DNA of 64,000 nt from Variovorax sp. HW608 (GCF_900090195.1 NZ_LT607803.1:5668229-5732228); one strand, 5' to 3'; positions 10,615-19,726 are shown, counted from the stretch's first letter. Notes: generated from the sequence alone by a model not told the origin. Translations and numbers: made by a program.

Positions 10615-11394
10615 CTATTCGTAGCGCGGCGTCTCCTTGGAAAGGAAGGCCGCAATGCCGATGCCGGCATTGGCGTGATGCAGGTTGCGCACGAAGTGAT
10701 CGCGCTCCTGCGTCAGATGCGAGACGAGCGACGCGCCGCGCGCCTCGCCGAGCAGTTCCTTGATGCTGGCCATCGAATTCGGTGCGCGCGCGTTGATCTT
10801 TGCCGCCAGTGCGAGCGCGCCCGCGAGCGCCTGTCCGTTCTCGGTGAGTTCGTTGACGAGGCCCAGCGCATGCAGGCGCGCGGGCTCGATCCGCTCGCCC
10901 AGCATGAGCCATTCGCTCGCGAGCTGCCGCGGCAGGGCGCGCGCCAGATGCCAGCTCAGGCCGCCGTCCGGCGAGAGCGCGACATTGCTGTATGAAGCCG
11001 CAAAGACCGCGTCGCGTGCCGACACCACGAAGTCGCAGGCCATCGCGAGCGAAAAGCCGGCGCCGGCCGCTGCGCCTTCGACCGCGGCAATGACGGGCTT
11101 CGGGAAAGTCCGGATGGTGTCGATCCAGGTGTGCAGCGCCTCGATGCTTTCGGCCTGCACCGACGGATCGAGCGCGCGGTTGGCCTGCAGCCGCTGCAGC
11201 GAACCGCCGGCGCAGAACCATTTGCCTTCGCCGACCATGACGACGCTGCGGATCTCGGCGTTGTTCTCGGCGCCGTTGAAGGCCTCGATGCCGGCCGCAT
11301 ACATCTCGGGGCCGAGCGCATTGCGCTGCGACGGATTGGACAGGGTCAGCACCATGGTGCTGCCTTCGGTGGTGCTCTTGAGCTCTGCGGTCAT
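10615..11394 (-). CDS. enoyl-CoA hydratase/isomerase family protein
   Basis: A 259-residue crotonase-fold protein. Oxyanion-hole segments are CAGGSL and GAAAGAGFSLAMACD. The usual first catalytic glutamate is absent: the segment reads ALSPDGGLSW, with an Asp as in the PaaG/isomerase-like branch. The second acidic position may be the Glu in ASEWLML. It may therefore be an isomerase rather than a plain hydratase. It lies 13 bp after the 3-hydroxyacyl-CoA dehydrogenase gene in the same minus-strand operon. Confidence 0.88.
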   Translation of the reverse strand: MTAELKSTTEGSTMVLTLSNPSQRNALGPEMYAAGIEAFNGAENNAEIRSVVMVGEGKWFCAGGSLQRLQANRALDPSVQAESIEALHTWIDTIRTFPKPVIAAVEGAAAGAGFSLAMACDFVVSARDAVFAASYSNVALSPDGGLSWHLARALPRQLASEWLMLGERIEPARLHALGLVNELTENGQALAGALALAAKINARAPNSMASIKELLGEARGASLVSHLTQERDHFVRNLHHANAGIGIAAFLSKETPRYE

Positions 11395-11407
11395 GGTTGT
11401 CGTCTCT

Positions 11408-12928
11408 TTACTCTTCTTGATGGGTGAGGCTCAGGCCGAGCGCGCCGCGACGGCGCAGCCAGGGGCTCGGGCGGTAGCGGGGATCGCCATACACGGTCTG
11501 GAGGTTGAACAGGATTTCCAGCATGTTCGTCGGGCCGTAGAGATCGCCCATGGCCAGCGGCCCCCGCGGGTAGCCGAGGCCGAGCCGTACCGCCAGGTCC
11601 AGGTCGGCCGGCGTGCAGACGCCTTGCTGGCACATGTCGCAGGCGATGTTGACGATCGTCGCGACGACGCGCTGCGTGACGAAGCCGCCGCTGTCGCGGA
11701 TCACGCTGACCGCCTTGCCGTCGCGCGCGAACAGCGCGTGGGCCGCATCGCGGATGTCGCGGCGCGTGGCCGGGTTGGTGGCGAGCACGCGCCGCCTGGT
11801 GGCGGCATCGTCGACCATCATGTCGATGCCGATAGTGCGGGTGGCGTCGAGCCGGTCGACCGCCGCGACGGTCGTGACGTCGAAGCCCAGCGGCGCGACC
11901 AGGATCAGCGCGGCGGGCGAGGGCGCCGCGCCGCTTTCGAGCTGCGCACCGAGCGCATGCACCAGCTTCAGCAGTTCGGGGCGCCGTGCCGCGCGCGGCG
12001 ATACCCAGACCGGCGGCATCGTGTCGACCGAAGGCACCGGCGGTTCCGCCACCTGCTGCATCGCGCCGTCGGGATAGCGGTAGAAGCCCTCGCCGCTCTT
12101 GCGGCCCAGGGCGCCGGCCGCGAGGCGCTGCGCCGTGATCACGCTGGGGCGATAGCGCGGCTCCTCGTAGTACTGGCGGTAGATGGACTCCATCACCGGA
12201 TGGGAGACGTCGAGCGCGGTGAGATCGAGCAGTTCGAACGGCCCGAGCCGGAAGCCGGCCTGGTCCTTGAGGATGCGGTCGATGGTGGCGAAGTCGGCCA
12301 CGCTTTCTCCGGCGATGCGCAGCGCCTCGGTGCCATAGCCGCGGCCGGCGTGATTGACGATGAACCCGGGCGTGTCCTTGGCCTGCACCGGGCTGTGGCC
12401 CATCTGCGTGGCGTAGCCGGCGAGCTTGCGGCAGATCTCGGGATCGGTCTTGAAGCCCGCCACCACCTCCACGACTTTCATCAGCGGAACCGGATTGAAG
12501 AAGTGGAAGCCGGCCATGCGTTCCGGATGTTCGAGCGCCGTGGCGATCGCGGTCACCGAAAGCGACGAGGTGTTGCTCACCAGCGTTGCCGATGGCGAGA
12601 CCACCGCCTCGATCTCGCGCAGCAGCTTTCGCTTGACCTCGATGTCCTCGACGATCGCCTCGATCACCAGGTCGCAACCGGCGAGGTCCTGCATCGAGCC
12701 GACGGCCCGTACGCGGCCTGAAAGCGCCTCGAGCTGCGCTGCGTCGAGCTTGCCTTTCTCCTGCAGCTTGCGCCACTGGGCGAGGATCGCGTCGCGCCCC
12801 CGCTCGGCGGCTCCTTCGAAGCTGTCGAGCATCAGCACCTGGCTTCCGGCCTGCGCTGCGATCTGGGCGATGCCGCGCCCCATGGCGCCCGCACCGATCA
12901 CGGCGGTATTGGAAAAGTTCACGGTCAT
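11408..12928 (-). CDS. 3-hydroxyacyl-CoA dehydrogenase (two C-terminal domains)
   Basis: A 506-residue NAD-dependent beta-oxidation enzyme. The N-terminal Rossmann motif is IGAGAMGRGIA (residues 10-20). The catalytic region includes NTSSLSVTAI and the GFHFFNPVPLMKVVEV segment, followed by DTPGFIVN. A second 3HCDH C-terminal domain is seen near the end (DSGGFVTQRVVATIVNIA, YPRGPLAMGDLYG). The architecture matches PaaH/PaaC-type proteins of about 500 residues. It is the first gene of the operon, divergent from the FimV-like gene across a 71-bp gap that must hold both promoters. The ATG at 12928 has only a weak upstream purine stretch. Confidence 0.92.
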   Translation of the reverse strand: MTVNFSNTAVIGAGAMGRGIAQIAAQAGSQVLMLDSFEGAAERGRDAILAQWRKLQEKGKLDAAQLEALSGRVRAVGSMQDLAGCDLVIEAIVEDIEVKRKLLREIEAVVSPSATLVSNTSSLSVTAIATALEHPERMAGFHFFNPVPLMKVVEVVAGFKTDPEICRKLAGYATQMGHSPVQAKDTPGFIVNHAGRGYGTEALRIAGESVADFATIDRILKDQAGFRLGPFELLDLTALDVSHPVMESIYRQYYEEPRYRPSVITAQRLAAGALGRKSGEGFYRYPDGAMQQVAEPPVPSVDTMPPVWVSPRAARRPELLKLVHALGAQLESGAAPSPAALILVAPLGFDVTTVAAVDRLDATRTIGIDMMVDDAATRRRVLATNPATRRDIRDAAHALFARDGKAVSVIRDSGGFVTQRVVATIVNIACDMCQQGVCTPADLDLAVRLGLGYPRGPLAMGDLYGPTNMLEILFNLQTVYGDPRYRPSPWLRRRGALGLSLTHQEE

Positions 12929-12999
12929 TTGATAATTGTCTCTCGGTGAATGAGGGGGGCTGACCCCCATGTCAGAATGCGCTAACTTTTGATTGCTTT

Positions 13000-15198
13000 T
13001 TGCATTCCATTTTGCAACTCCCACGCTTTGCGGCAGGCCTGCTCCTCCTCGGAGTCGCCCTCGAATCACCCGCCTTGACGATCGGGCGGCCGCAAGGTGC
13101 CGTCTGGATCGGCAAGCCGATCGACGTGGTGATTCCGCTTGCGCTCGATGCGGCGGAGGCCGGCGGATCACTGTGCCTCGGCGCCGAGGTTTTGCAGGGC
13201 GATGCACCCATGCTCGAACGCCGGGTGACCGTGTCCCTCGAGTCCGGCAACAGCCCTGGCAACTCCAGCATTCACGTGCGAACGACCGTGCCGGTCGACG
13301 AGCCCGTCGTCACCGTCACGGTTCGCGCGGGCTGCGACATGAGGTCGACACGCAGCTACGTGCTGTTGGCCGACGTGCCTTCCGATGTCACGCCGCCGGG
13401 CGTTGCCATGGCGGGTGCGCGTCCGTCGGCCGATGCGGCGCCGGTGGCGAGGCCGACTGCGCGCCCGGCCTCACGCACTGCGGGTGGCGGTGGTGGTGCT
13501 GCGAGCCCCGACGGTTCGGGAAGCTCGACCGCCCGTCGCGTCGCGGCCCGTTCTTCAGCGGAACACGAAAGCGCCGCGCAGGCCGCACCGCAGGCAAGTG
13601 CCCCCGTTGCGCCGGCGCCGCGCCGGGCCGCGCCGGTGGTTCCGCGCGCAGTGCCGGCCGCGCCGCCAGCGGCGGCGACACCACCGAAGGCCGAAGCCGT
13701 TGCTGCAGGGCCCCGGCTTCAGGTCGAAGCGCTCGAGCCTGAACCGGCCAGGGACACCGGGCTGAAGAGCACCACACAGATCGAGCCTCCGCCCGCCGAG
13801 AATCCCGCGCGCCGTGCGGCAGCGGCTGCGCTGTGGGGCGCGATGAATCCCACCGCGGAGCAGGCGCAGCGCGAGAACCAGCGCAGCAAGGAATTGGAAA
13901 CCACGCTGGCCGCGCTGCGCGAACAGACCGCGCAGAACCAGCGCGCGCTCCTCGAATTGCGCAGCGAACTCGCACAGGCGCGCGAAAGCCAGTTCCGCAA
14001 CCCGCTGGTCTATGCGCTGATCGCGGGCCTGCTGCTGGCCTTGATCGCCTTGCTCCTGATGTGGCGCGCGAGTCGCCGTGCCGCGGCTACCGCGTGGTGG
14101 CGCGAGTCGGTGCTGCAGCCCGAGGGCGGGGACGGGGCCAAGCGGCTGCGTCGCGATGGCGGCCTGCTCGATGACGACGAATCGGACACCGACGCCGAGG
14201 ACGAACCGCCCAAGAAGCGCACGCTCGGCAGGACGACCTTCGGCGCCACGCCCTTCGCGCCTCTGGAGCCCGACGACGATGGCAACGTCGGGGCGCCGCC
14301 GCCTGCGCGGGCGATCGAAGCCGCGGCGGTTCGGCCGGTCAACACCGAGGAACTGTTCGACGTGCAGCAGCAGTCGGACTTCTTTCTCTCGCTCGGCCAG
14401 CAAGACCAGGCGATCGACGTGCTGCGCGAACACATCGCGGCCAATCCGGGGACGAGTGCGCTGGCGTATCTGGACCTGCTGCGCATCTACCATTCGCTCG
14501 ATCGTCGCGAAGACTATGCGCGGCTCGCCGAGGAATTCGAACGCGCCTTCAACGCGGACGTGCCGCCGTTCGACAAGTACACCGACGCTGGCAAGGGCCT
14601 CGAGCGCTACCCCAGCGCGCTCGCGCGCATCGAGTCGCAATGGCCAGCGCCGAGCACGCTGGCGCTGATCGAGGAGCTGATCTTCCGCAAGCCCGGCGTC
14701 CACGAGGACGACGCCTTTGATCTCGCGGCGTACCAGGAGCTGCTTCTGCTGTACGGCCTTGCCAAGGAAGTGATCGAGCCCGACACGGCGCCGCCCGCCG
14801 CGGTCGCGCCGGCGCCGTTCACCGACACGCACTCGGCGACCGCCACCGCGTCGCTCTGGCCCGATACGGTGCCGCCGGTCATGCCGGACGGGCCGACCTT
14901 GCCGCCGTCGATCTACGGCTCGATCGACGACAGGCTCCATCACGACACCGTGATGGCCCCGGACATGCCGATCCCGCCCGCGCACCACGAGGAGCGGGAC
15001 ACGCCGCCGCGGGTCGTGCCCCCACCCGAGCTGGACCTCGCCGAGTTCGACAAGACGGCCTACGAAACCATGCCGACGCCGATCGAGCCCCCGAAGCCGC
15101 CGGCCCCGTCGGGTGATCCGCACGTCATCGACTTCGAACTGTTCGATCCGGCCACCGAAGCCGAGATCGCGCCGAAGAGCAAGTCCGTCAAGCGCTGA
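13000..15198 (+). CDS. FimV/HubP-like membrane protein with TPR-like C-terminal region
   Basis: About 732 residues. An N-terminal signal peptide is followed by an extracytoplasmic beta-rich domain (about 25-130). Next come a long Ala/Pro-rich linker, a coiled coil (about 285-330), one transmembrane segment (about 337-354) and an acidic cytoplasmic part with a TPR-like repeat near 450-520 (VQQQSDFFLSLGQQDQAI). This is the layout of FimV/HubP polar organisers and type IV pilus assembly factors. No ATG precedes the signal sequence; TTG at 13000 or 13012 is the likely start and I see no clear ribosome site. The stop overlaps the convergent MFS gene by 11 bp. Confidence 0.75.
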   Translation: MHSILQLPRFAAGLLLLGVALESPALTIGRPQGAVWIGKPIDVVIPLALDAAEAGGSLCLGAEVLQGDAPMLERRVTVSLESGNSPGNSSIHVRTTVPVDEPVVTVTVRAGCDMRSTRSYVLLADVPSDVTPPGVAMAGARPSADAAPVARPTARPASRTAGGGGGAASPDGSGSSTARRVAARSSAEHESAAQAAPQASAPVAPAPRRAAPVVPRAVPAAPPAAATPPKAEAVAAGPRLQVEALEPEPARDTGLKSTTQIEPPPAENPARRAAAAALWGAMNPTAEQAQRENQRSKELETTLAALREQTAQNQRALLELRSELAQARESQFRNPLVYALIAGLLLALIALLLMWRASRRAAATAWWRESVLQPEGGDGAKRLRRDGGLLDDDESDTDAEDEPPKKRTLGRTTFGATPFAPLEPDDDGNVGAPPPARAIEAAAVRPVNTEELFDVQQQSDFFLSLGQQDQAIDVLREHIAANPGTSALAYLDLLRIYHSLDRREDYARLAEEFERAFNADVPPFDKYTDAGKGLERYPSALARIESQWPAPSTLALIEELIFRKPGVHEDDAFDLAAYQELLLLYGLAKEVIEPDTAPPAAVAPAPFTDTHSATATASLWPDTVPPVMPDGPTLPPSIYGSIDDRLHHDTVMAPDMPIPPAHHEERDTPPRVVPPPELDLAEFDKTAYETMPTPIEPPKPPAPSGDPHVIDFELFDPATEAEIAPKSKSVKR

Positions 15199-16360
15199 TG
15201 GCCGGGGCGCGCGCTCGCGCCCTGTCGACCGAGACGCTCAGTGCGATGGCGGCAAGCACCGTCACGAAGGCGACCCAGTTCATCCAGCCGATCGCGCCAT
15301 GGGCAAGCAGCCAGCCGCCCGCACCGGCGCCGATGGCCTGGCCGATGTAGATCCCGGAGCTGTTGAGCGCCACCGACCCCGCGGCGAGCGCGGGCGAGAG
15401 CGACACCAGCCGCGCCTGCTGCGCCGAATTGGTCGCGAAGCAGCCGAGGCCCCATGGCGTGAGCAGGACCATCAGCCAGGCCAGGCTGACACCCAGGGGC
15501 CACAGAAGCAGGCTCAGCGCGATCAAGGCCGTGGTCAGCAGGACCATGCGCGATGTGCCGAATCGATCGACGTGGCGGCTGACCAGCATGTTGCCCACCA
15601 CGCCGCAGGCGCCGAACCATGCCCAGACCAGCCCGAGCTGGGTGGCGTCGGCGCCGAGTCGCTGCTTCAGAATCGGTGCGAAGTAGCTGAACAGCACGAA
15701 CTGGCCGGAGCCCTGCAGCGCGGTCACGCAGACCACGCCCATGAGAAGCGGACTCTTGAAGACCCGCGCCCAGGCATCGCGCGACAACGCGGCGGGACGG
15801 ATGCCGGACGGCAGCTTCACCCAGATCCAGGTCGCGCTCGCCAACGACAGCAGCGCGATGGTGGCGAAGGCCGCTCGCCAGCCGAGGTGGCCTCCGATCA
15901 GGGCGCCGAGAGGCAGCCCCAGCACCGAAGCCATGGACCAGCCCAGGAAGACGAAGGTCACTGCACGCCCGCGTTGCTCGGGCGGCGCCAGCAGTCCCGC
16001 GCAGGCGGCGGCCTGCGCCGTGAAGATCGCCGGAGCGATCACCGTCAACATGCGGACCGGCAGCAGCGCGCCGAAGGTGGGCATCAAGGTCGCGAGCAGA
16101 TGGCCGCAGGCATACCAGAGCATCGTGCAGGCGAGCAGTACGCGCCGGTCCCAACCGGCGACCACCGCGGCAAGCAACGGGGCGCCGACGCACATCACGG
16201 CCGCCGCCGCCGTGATCAACTGGCCGGCAGTCGCCGCGCTGACCTGGAGCGAAGAACTGAGCTCGTTGAGCGTGCCGGGCACCACCATGACACCCGTGCC
16301 GATCACGAAGTTGCCCGCCAGCAGGGCCCACAAGGCGGCCGGCAGGACAGGCCGCTTCAA
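15188..16360 (-). CDS. MFS transporter (DHA1-type efflux permease)
   Basis: A 390-residue major facilitator with twelve hydrophobic segments. The arginine-containing loop between TM2 and TM3 (AGWDRRVLLACTMLWYACG) is typical of drug/arabinose efflux permeases. No ATG is available at the start of TM1. The TTG at 16360 overlaps the stop of the upstream dehydrogenase gene (TTGA), which supports it as the start by translational coupling. The substrate is unknown; pairing with a 2-hydroxyacid dehydrogenase is suggestive only. Confidence 0.88.
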   Translation of the reverse strand: MKRPVLPAALWALLAGNFVIGTGVMVVPGTLNELSSSLQVSAATAGQLITAAAAVMCVGAPLLAAVVAGWDRRVLLACTMLWYACGHLLATLMPTFGALLPVRMLTVIAPAIFTAQAAACAGLLAPPEQRGRAVTFVFLGWSMASVLGLPLGALIGGHLGWRAAFATIALLSLASATWIWVKLPSGIRPAALSRDAWARVFKSPLLMGVVCVTALQGSGQFVLFSYFAPILKQRLGADATQLGLVWAWFGACGVVGNMLVSRHVDRFGTSRMVLLTTALIALSLLLWPLGVSLAWLMVLLTPWGLGCFATNSAQQARLVSLSPALAAGSVALNSSGIYIGQAIGAGAGGWLLAHGAIGWMNWVAFVTVLAAIALSVSVDRARARAPAISA

Positions 16361-17364
16361 CGGCGGACCTGCAGCGCGCCGGGGTTGACGATGTTGGTCG
16401 GGTTGCCCTTGATGAAGCTCACCACATTGTCGAAGGCCTGCCCGAAGTACATCTCGTAGCTCTCCTGCTCGACATAGCCGATGTGGGGCGTGCAGATGCA
16501 ATTCTCGAGCCGGAGCAGGGCGTGGCCCTGCAGCGGCGGTTCGCTCTCGAAGACGTCGACCGCCGCCAGGCCCGGCCGGCCGCGATTGAGCGCCGCAAGG
16601 AGCGCGTCCTGCTCCACCAGTTCGGCACGCGAGGTGTTCACGAACAGGGAGGTCGGCTTCATGCGGGACAGGTCCTCGAGCGTCACGAGGCCACGGGTTT
16701 CCTCCGTGAGTCGGAGATGGAGCGACAGCACATCCGCCGCGGCGAAGAAGGTTTCGCGATTCGGCGCCACCTGAAAGCCGTCGGACCGTGCCTTGGCCAG
16801 ACTCTGCTCGCGCCCCCAGATGACCACCTGCATGCCGAAGGCCTGGCCGTAGCGCGCGACGAGCTGACCGATCCGTCCGTAGCCCCAGACGCAAAGCGTC
16901 TTGCCCTTGAGCACCGAGCCCAGTCCGAAATTCGGCGGCATGGAGCCCGACTTGAGCCCCGACTGCTGCCAGGCGCCGTGCTTCAGGTTGCTGATGTACT
17001 GGGGCAGGCGACGCATCGCCGCCATGATCAGCGCCCATGTGAGTTCAGCCGGCGCTTGCGGGGATCCGGTGCCTTCGGCCACCGCAATGCCGAGCTCGGA
17101 ACAGGCGTTCACGTCGATGTGGCTGCCGACGCGGCCGGTCTGGGAGATGAGCCTCAGCTTGGGCAGCTTCTCGATCAACTGCCGCGAGATGTGGGTGCGC
17201 TCGCGGATCAGCACGATCACCTCGGCATCCTTGAGGCGAACCGAGAGCTGACCGATACCCTTGACCGTGTTCGTGTAGACCTTGGCCGCATAGGCGTCGA
17301 GCTTGGAGGCGCACTGCAGCTTGCGTACCGCGTCCTGGTAGTCGTCGAGGATCACAATGTTCAT
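16357..17364 (-). CDS. D-isomer specific 2-hydroxyacid dehydrogenase family protein
   Basis: A 335-residue NAD(P)-dependent oxidoreductase. The Rossmann loop is WGYGRIGQLVARYG (about residues 147-160). The catalytic Arg is in NTSRAELV (about 231), the Glu in ESEPPL (about 262) and the His in TPHIGYVE (about 287). The N-terminal half carries the flavodoxin-like substrate domain (VRSRERTHISRQ-like region). The ATG at 17364 is used; ATG 17373 three codons upstream is also possible. Likely a 2-ketoacid reductase or phosphoglycerate dehydrogenase relative; the substrate is not determined. It is coupled to the downstream MFS gene. Confidence 0.87.
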   Translation of the reverse strand: MNIVILDDYQDAVRKLQCASKLDAYAAKVYTNTVKGIGQLSVRLKDAEVIVLIRERTHISRQLIEKLPKLRLISQTGRVGSHIDVNACSELGIAVAEGTGSPQAPAELTWALIMAAMRRLPQYISNLKHGAWQQSGLKSGSMPPNFGLGSVLKGKTLCVWGYGRIGQLVARYGQAFGMQVVIWGREQSLAKARSDGFQVAPNRETFFAAADVLSLHLRLTEETRGLVTLEDLSRMKPTSLFVNTSRAELVEQDALLAALNRGRPGLAAVDVFESEPPLQGHALLRLENCICTPHIGYVEQESYEMYFGQAFDNVVSFIKGNPTNIVNPGALQVRR

Positions 17365-17405
17365 GGTTTGCATTGTGCCTTGCACGACTCGCAGGCTGTG
17401 TCGGT

Positions 17406-17429
17406 GCGTTGCCCGGCGTCGGGCAATGC
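17406..17429. other. 10-bp inverted repeat (hairpin) after the small unknown gene
   Basis: GCGTTGCCCG and CGGGCAATGC form a 10-bp stem (one G-T pair) with a 4-nt loop. It lies 23 bp beyond the stop of the gene at 17452-17793 and upstream of the dehydrogenase. There is no T-run, so it may be a Rho-dependent or weak terminator. Confidence 0.55.
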
Positions 17430-17451
17430 ACGCAACGCCGGGTGGGGGGAA

Positions 17452-17793
17452 TCAATGCATGCGAGCGTAGTGGCGGGCCGTGTCCGCGGCTTCCAGTGCG
17501 ACCAGGCGATCGAGCTCTGCGCAGACATCCGCCATGCGACCGGAGATCACCACGCGGCCCGGGTGCCGGTTGGGCTGCTGTGCATCGACCGTGCGGACCA
17601 CTCGCAGCGGACGCATGCTGGCGGACGCATCCCGGCCTGCCGGGCTCTGCCGCGACGCGCAACTCGGCCGAACGCCGACATAGCGCAGCCCTGATGAATT
17701 GATGTGACGCGAGCGCCGTGCCGGCATCCAGCGATCGGCCAGCGACTGCAGGGGCGTGAACAGGTCGACGATGCTGAGAAGAGCGATTCCCAT
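17452..17793 (-). CDS. hypothetical protein downstream of lexA
   Basis: A 113-residue protein with no family I recognise. The start is supported by GGAG six bases before the ATG at 17793. The N terminus is hydrophobic (MGIALLSIVDLF), the centre basic, and the C-terminal third forms a likely helix (RMADVCAELDRLVALEAAD). It lies 144 bp downstream of lexA on the same strand, so it could share the lexA transcript and be SOS-induced; it does not look like SulA. Real-gene status rests on the ribosome site and reading-frame length. Confidence 0.55.
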   Translation of the reverse strand: MGIALLSIVDLFTPLQSLADRWMPARRSRHINSSGLRYVGVRPSCASRQSPAGRDASASMRPLRVVRTVDAQQPNRHPGRVVISGRMADVCAELDRLVALEAADTARHYARMH

Positions 17794-17937
17794 GTGAACT
17801 CCGATAGGTAGAGGTTGAACACAGGCAGGATTGCTTTCATTGCCCCGACAGGGTGATGGCCAATGCCATACGCCCGCCACCTGTCGCGGCCGGTGATGAG
17901 GCGAATGCGCTTTCGTCGCGTTCGCCTGCATGGAGGG

Positions 17938-18612
17938 CTACATCAACATCGTGTTGCGGATCAGGCCGACCGCAAGGCCTTCGATCTCGAAGGGTTCGCC
18001 GGGCTGGACAACGATCGTCGGGTAGTCGGGATTTTCTGCGTGCAGCTCGATGACTTGCTTGTTGCGCTTGAGACGCTTGACGGTGACCTCGTCGCCGAGG
18101 CGGGCAACCACGATCTGGCCGTTGCGCGCCTCTTTGGTGGCCTGCACCGCGAGAAGGTCGCCGTCCATGATGCCGGCGTCGCGCATCGACATGCCGCGCA
18201 CCTTGAGGAGGTAGTCGGGCTGACGCTGGAAGAGCGTGTTCTCGACGTAGTAGGTCTGGTCGATGTGCTCCTGCGCCAGGATGGGCGAGCCGGCGGCGAC
18301 ACGCCCGATCAGCGGCAGGGCGAGTTGGGCCATGCCGGGCAGGGACAGCGAATACTGGTTGTTGCGCGATTCGTTGAGCGCGCGCAGGGCCTCGCCCTTG
18401 AGCCGGATGCCGCGCGAAGTGCCGCTCACCAGCTCGATCACGCCCTTGCGGGCCAGGGCTTGCAGGTGCTCTTCAGCCGCATTGGCCGACTTGAAGCCCA
18501 GCTCGGCCGCGATTTCGGCGCGCGTCGGCGGGGCGCCGGTGCGCGCGATGGCGCTTTGAATCAAGTCCAGAATCTGCTGCTGACGGGCGGTAAGCTTGAC
18601 GGCGAACTGCAT
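17938..18612 (-). CDS. lexA: LexA repressor
   Basis: A 224-residue SOS repressor with an N-terminal winged helix (residues 1-70; [20 protein letters not shown] recognition region) and a C-terminal self-cleaving S24 domain. The Ala-Gly cleavage site is at residues 107-108 (VAAGSP). The catalytic serine is Ser142 (GMSM) and the lysine Lys179 (VTVKRL), spaced 37 residues apart as in E. coli. The ATG at 18612 is clear. Its promoter overlaps two LexA boxes, giving autoregulation. The family length in betaproteobacteria (about 220) fits. Confidence 0.97.
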   Translation of the reverse strand: MQFAVKLTARQQQILDLIQSAIARTGAPPTRAEIAAELGFKSANAAEEHLQALARKGVIELVSGTSRGIRLKGEALRALNESRNNQYSLSLPGMAQLALPLIGRVAAGSPILAQEHIDQTYYVENTLFQRQPDYLLKVRGMSMRDAGIMDGDLLAVQATKEARNGQIVVARLGDEVTVKRLKRNKQVIELHAENPDYPTIVVQPGEPFEIEGLAVGLIRNTMLM

Positions 18613-18630
18613 GATGGCTCCTGAAAGGGA

Positions 18631-18646
18631 CTGGCTGCATATCCAG
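18631..18646. promoter_or_regulatory. LexA box 1
   Basis: The sequence CTGGCTGCATATCCAG matches the SOS operator pattern CTG-N10-CAG, 18 bp before the lexA start. It is less A/T-rich than box 2. Confidence 0.75.
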
Positions 18647-18649
18647 TAC

Positions 18650-18665
18650 CTGTATTTTTAACCAG
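18650..18665. promoter_or_regulatory. LexA box 2
   Basis: CTGTATTTTTAACCAG is a close match to the consensus CTG-N10-CAG with an A/T-rich core. It overlaps the lexA -10 region and lies 21 bp before the divergent asparaginase start, so it may control both genes. Confidence 0.85.
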
Positions 18666-18683
18666 TTTCCCTGGGATTGGCAA
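18655..18683 (-). promoter_or_regulatory. lexA promoter
   Basis: On the minus strand TTGCCA (18683-18678) is followed after 17 bp by TAAAAA (18660-18655). The -10 lies inside LexA box 2, the expected layout for an autorepressed lexA promoter. Confidence 0.6.
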
Positions 18684-18686
18684 GCA

Positions 18687-19688
18687 ATGGGCGAAAACAT
18701 TCAAGGCGGCACGCGCCGGGTCGTCGTTCTGGGCACGGGCGGCACGATTGCGGGACGCGCCGGCCGTGCAGGCGACAACATCGGCTACACCGCGGGTGAG
18801 GTCGGCGTCTCGGAGCTTTTGGGAGGCATCGATGCGCCCGAGGGCATTGCGCTGCTGGCCGAGCAGGTCGCGCAGGTCGACAGCAAGGACATGAGCTTCG
18901 CGATCTGGCAGACGCTGGCGCAAAGATGCGCCCACTGGCTCGCGAAGGCGGATGTGGCGGGCGTCGTCATCACCCACGGGACCGACACGCTGGAGGAGAC
19001 GGCCTTTTTTCTCCAATCGGTCCTCGCGCCTTCCAAGCCGGTGGTGCTTACCTGCGCGATGCGTCCGGCGACTGCGCTGGCGCCCGATGGGCCGCAGAAC
19101 GTGCGCGATGCGATCGTGGTCGCTGCGACAGCGGGCGTGCGAGGCGTCGTCGCGGTCTGTGCGGGCACCGTCCACAGCGCGTTCGATGTCCAGAAGGTTC
19201 ACACCTACCGCGTCGACGCCTTCGACTCGGGCGATGGGGGTCCGTTGGCGTACGTGGAAGAGGGTGCGCTTCGGGTGCTGCGCAACTGGCCCGCGCCGCA
19301 TGCTGCAACCCAGGTATTCGACCGCGTTGCAGGTGCCGTGTCATTGCCGCGCGTCGAGATCGTGGTGAGCCACGCCGAAGCGCGCGGCGCGATCGTCGAT
19401 GCATTGATCGCCGAGCGCAAGCGAGGCAGCGCCGATGCCGTCCAGGGCCTTGTGCTCGCAGCGACGGGCAACGGCACCTTGCACCACGCGTTGGAGGCCG
19501 CGGCGCTGCGCGCGCAGGCCGAAGGAATTGCCGTGGTGCGCGCGACCCGTTGCATGCAGGGACGCATCCTGGCGAAGCCGGACGAGTCGCTGCGAGATGC
19601 AGGCGCACTCACACCGGTCAAGGCGCGGATCGCCCTGGCGCTCGAACTCCTGGCTGCAAGCGCGTCCGGCCGGATCGAGGGGGGCTAG
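18687..19688 (+). CDS. asparaginase (L-asparaginase/glutaminase family)
   Basis: A 333-residue amidohydrolase that hydrolyses L-asparagine to aspartate and ammonia. Both family threonine motifs are present: GTGGTIAGR near residue 17 and ITHGTDTLEET near residue 94-104. A conserved C-terminal segment GLVLAATGNGTLH follows. No signal peptide is seen, so it is probably cytoplasmic. It starts 74 bp from lexA on the opposite strand, with two LexA boxes in between. The ribosome site is weak. Confidence 0.9.
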   Translation: MGENIQGGTRRVVVLGTGGTIAGRAGRAGDNIGYTAGEVGVSELLGGIDAPEGIALLAEQVAQVDSKDMSFAIWQTLAQRCAHWLAKADVAGVVITHGTDTLEETAFFLQSVLAPSKPVVLTCAMRPATALAPDGPQNVRDAIVVAATAGVRGVVAVCAGTVHSAFDVQKVHTYRVDAFDSGDGGPLAYVEEGALRVLRNWPAPHAATQVFDRVAGAVSLPRVEIVVSHAEARGAIVDALIAERKRGSADAVQGLVLAATGNGTLHHALEAAALRAQAEGIAVVRATRCMQGRILAKPDESLRDAGALTPVKARIALALELLAASASGRIEGG

Positions 19689-19701
19689 TCTAGTTCGGCC
19701 G

Positions 19702-19720
19702 CGGGCTGCGCCGCAGCCCG
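19702..19720. terminator. GC-rich hairpin between asparaginase and adk
   Basis: CGGGCTGC and GCAGCCCG form an 8-bp stem with a 3-nt loop between two convergent genes. No T-run follows on either side, so termination by this hairpin alone is uncertain. Confidence 0.45.
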
Positions 19721-19726
19721 GCCCGA

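Noticed and set aside
17406..17429. Intrinsic terminator call
   Set aside because: Good stem but no T-run; listed only as a hairpin.
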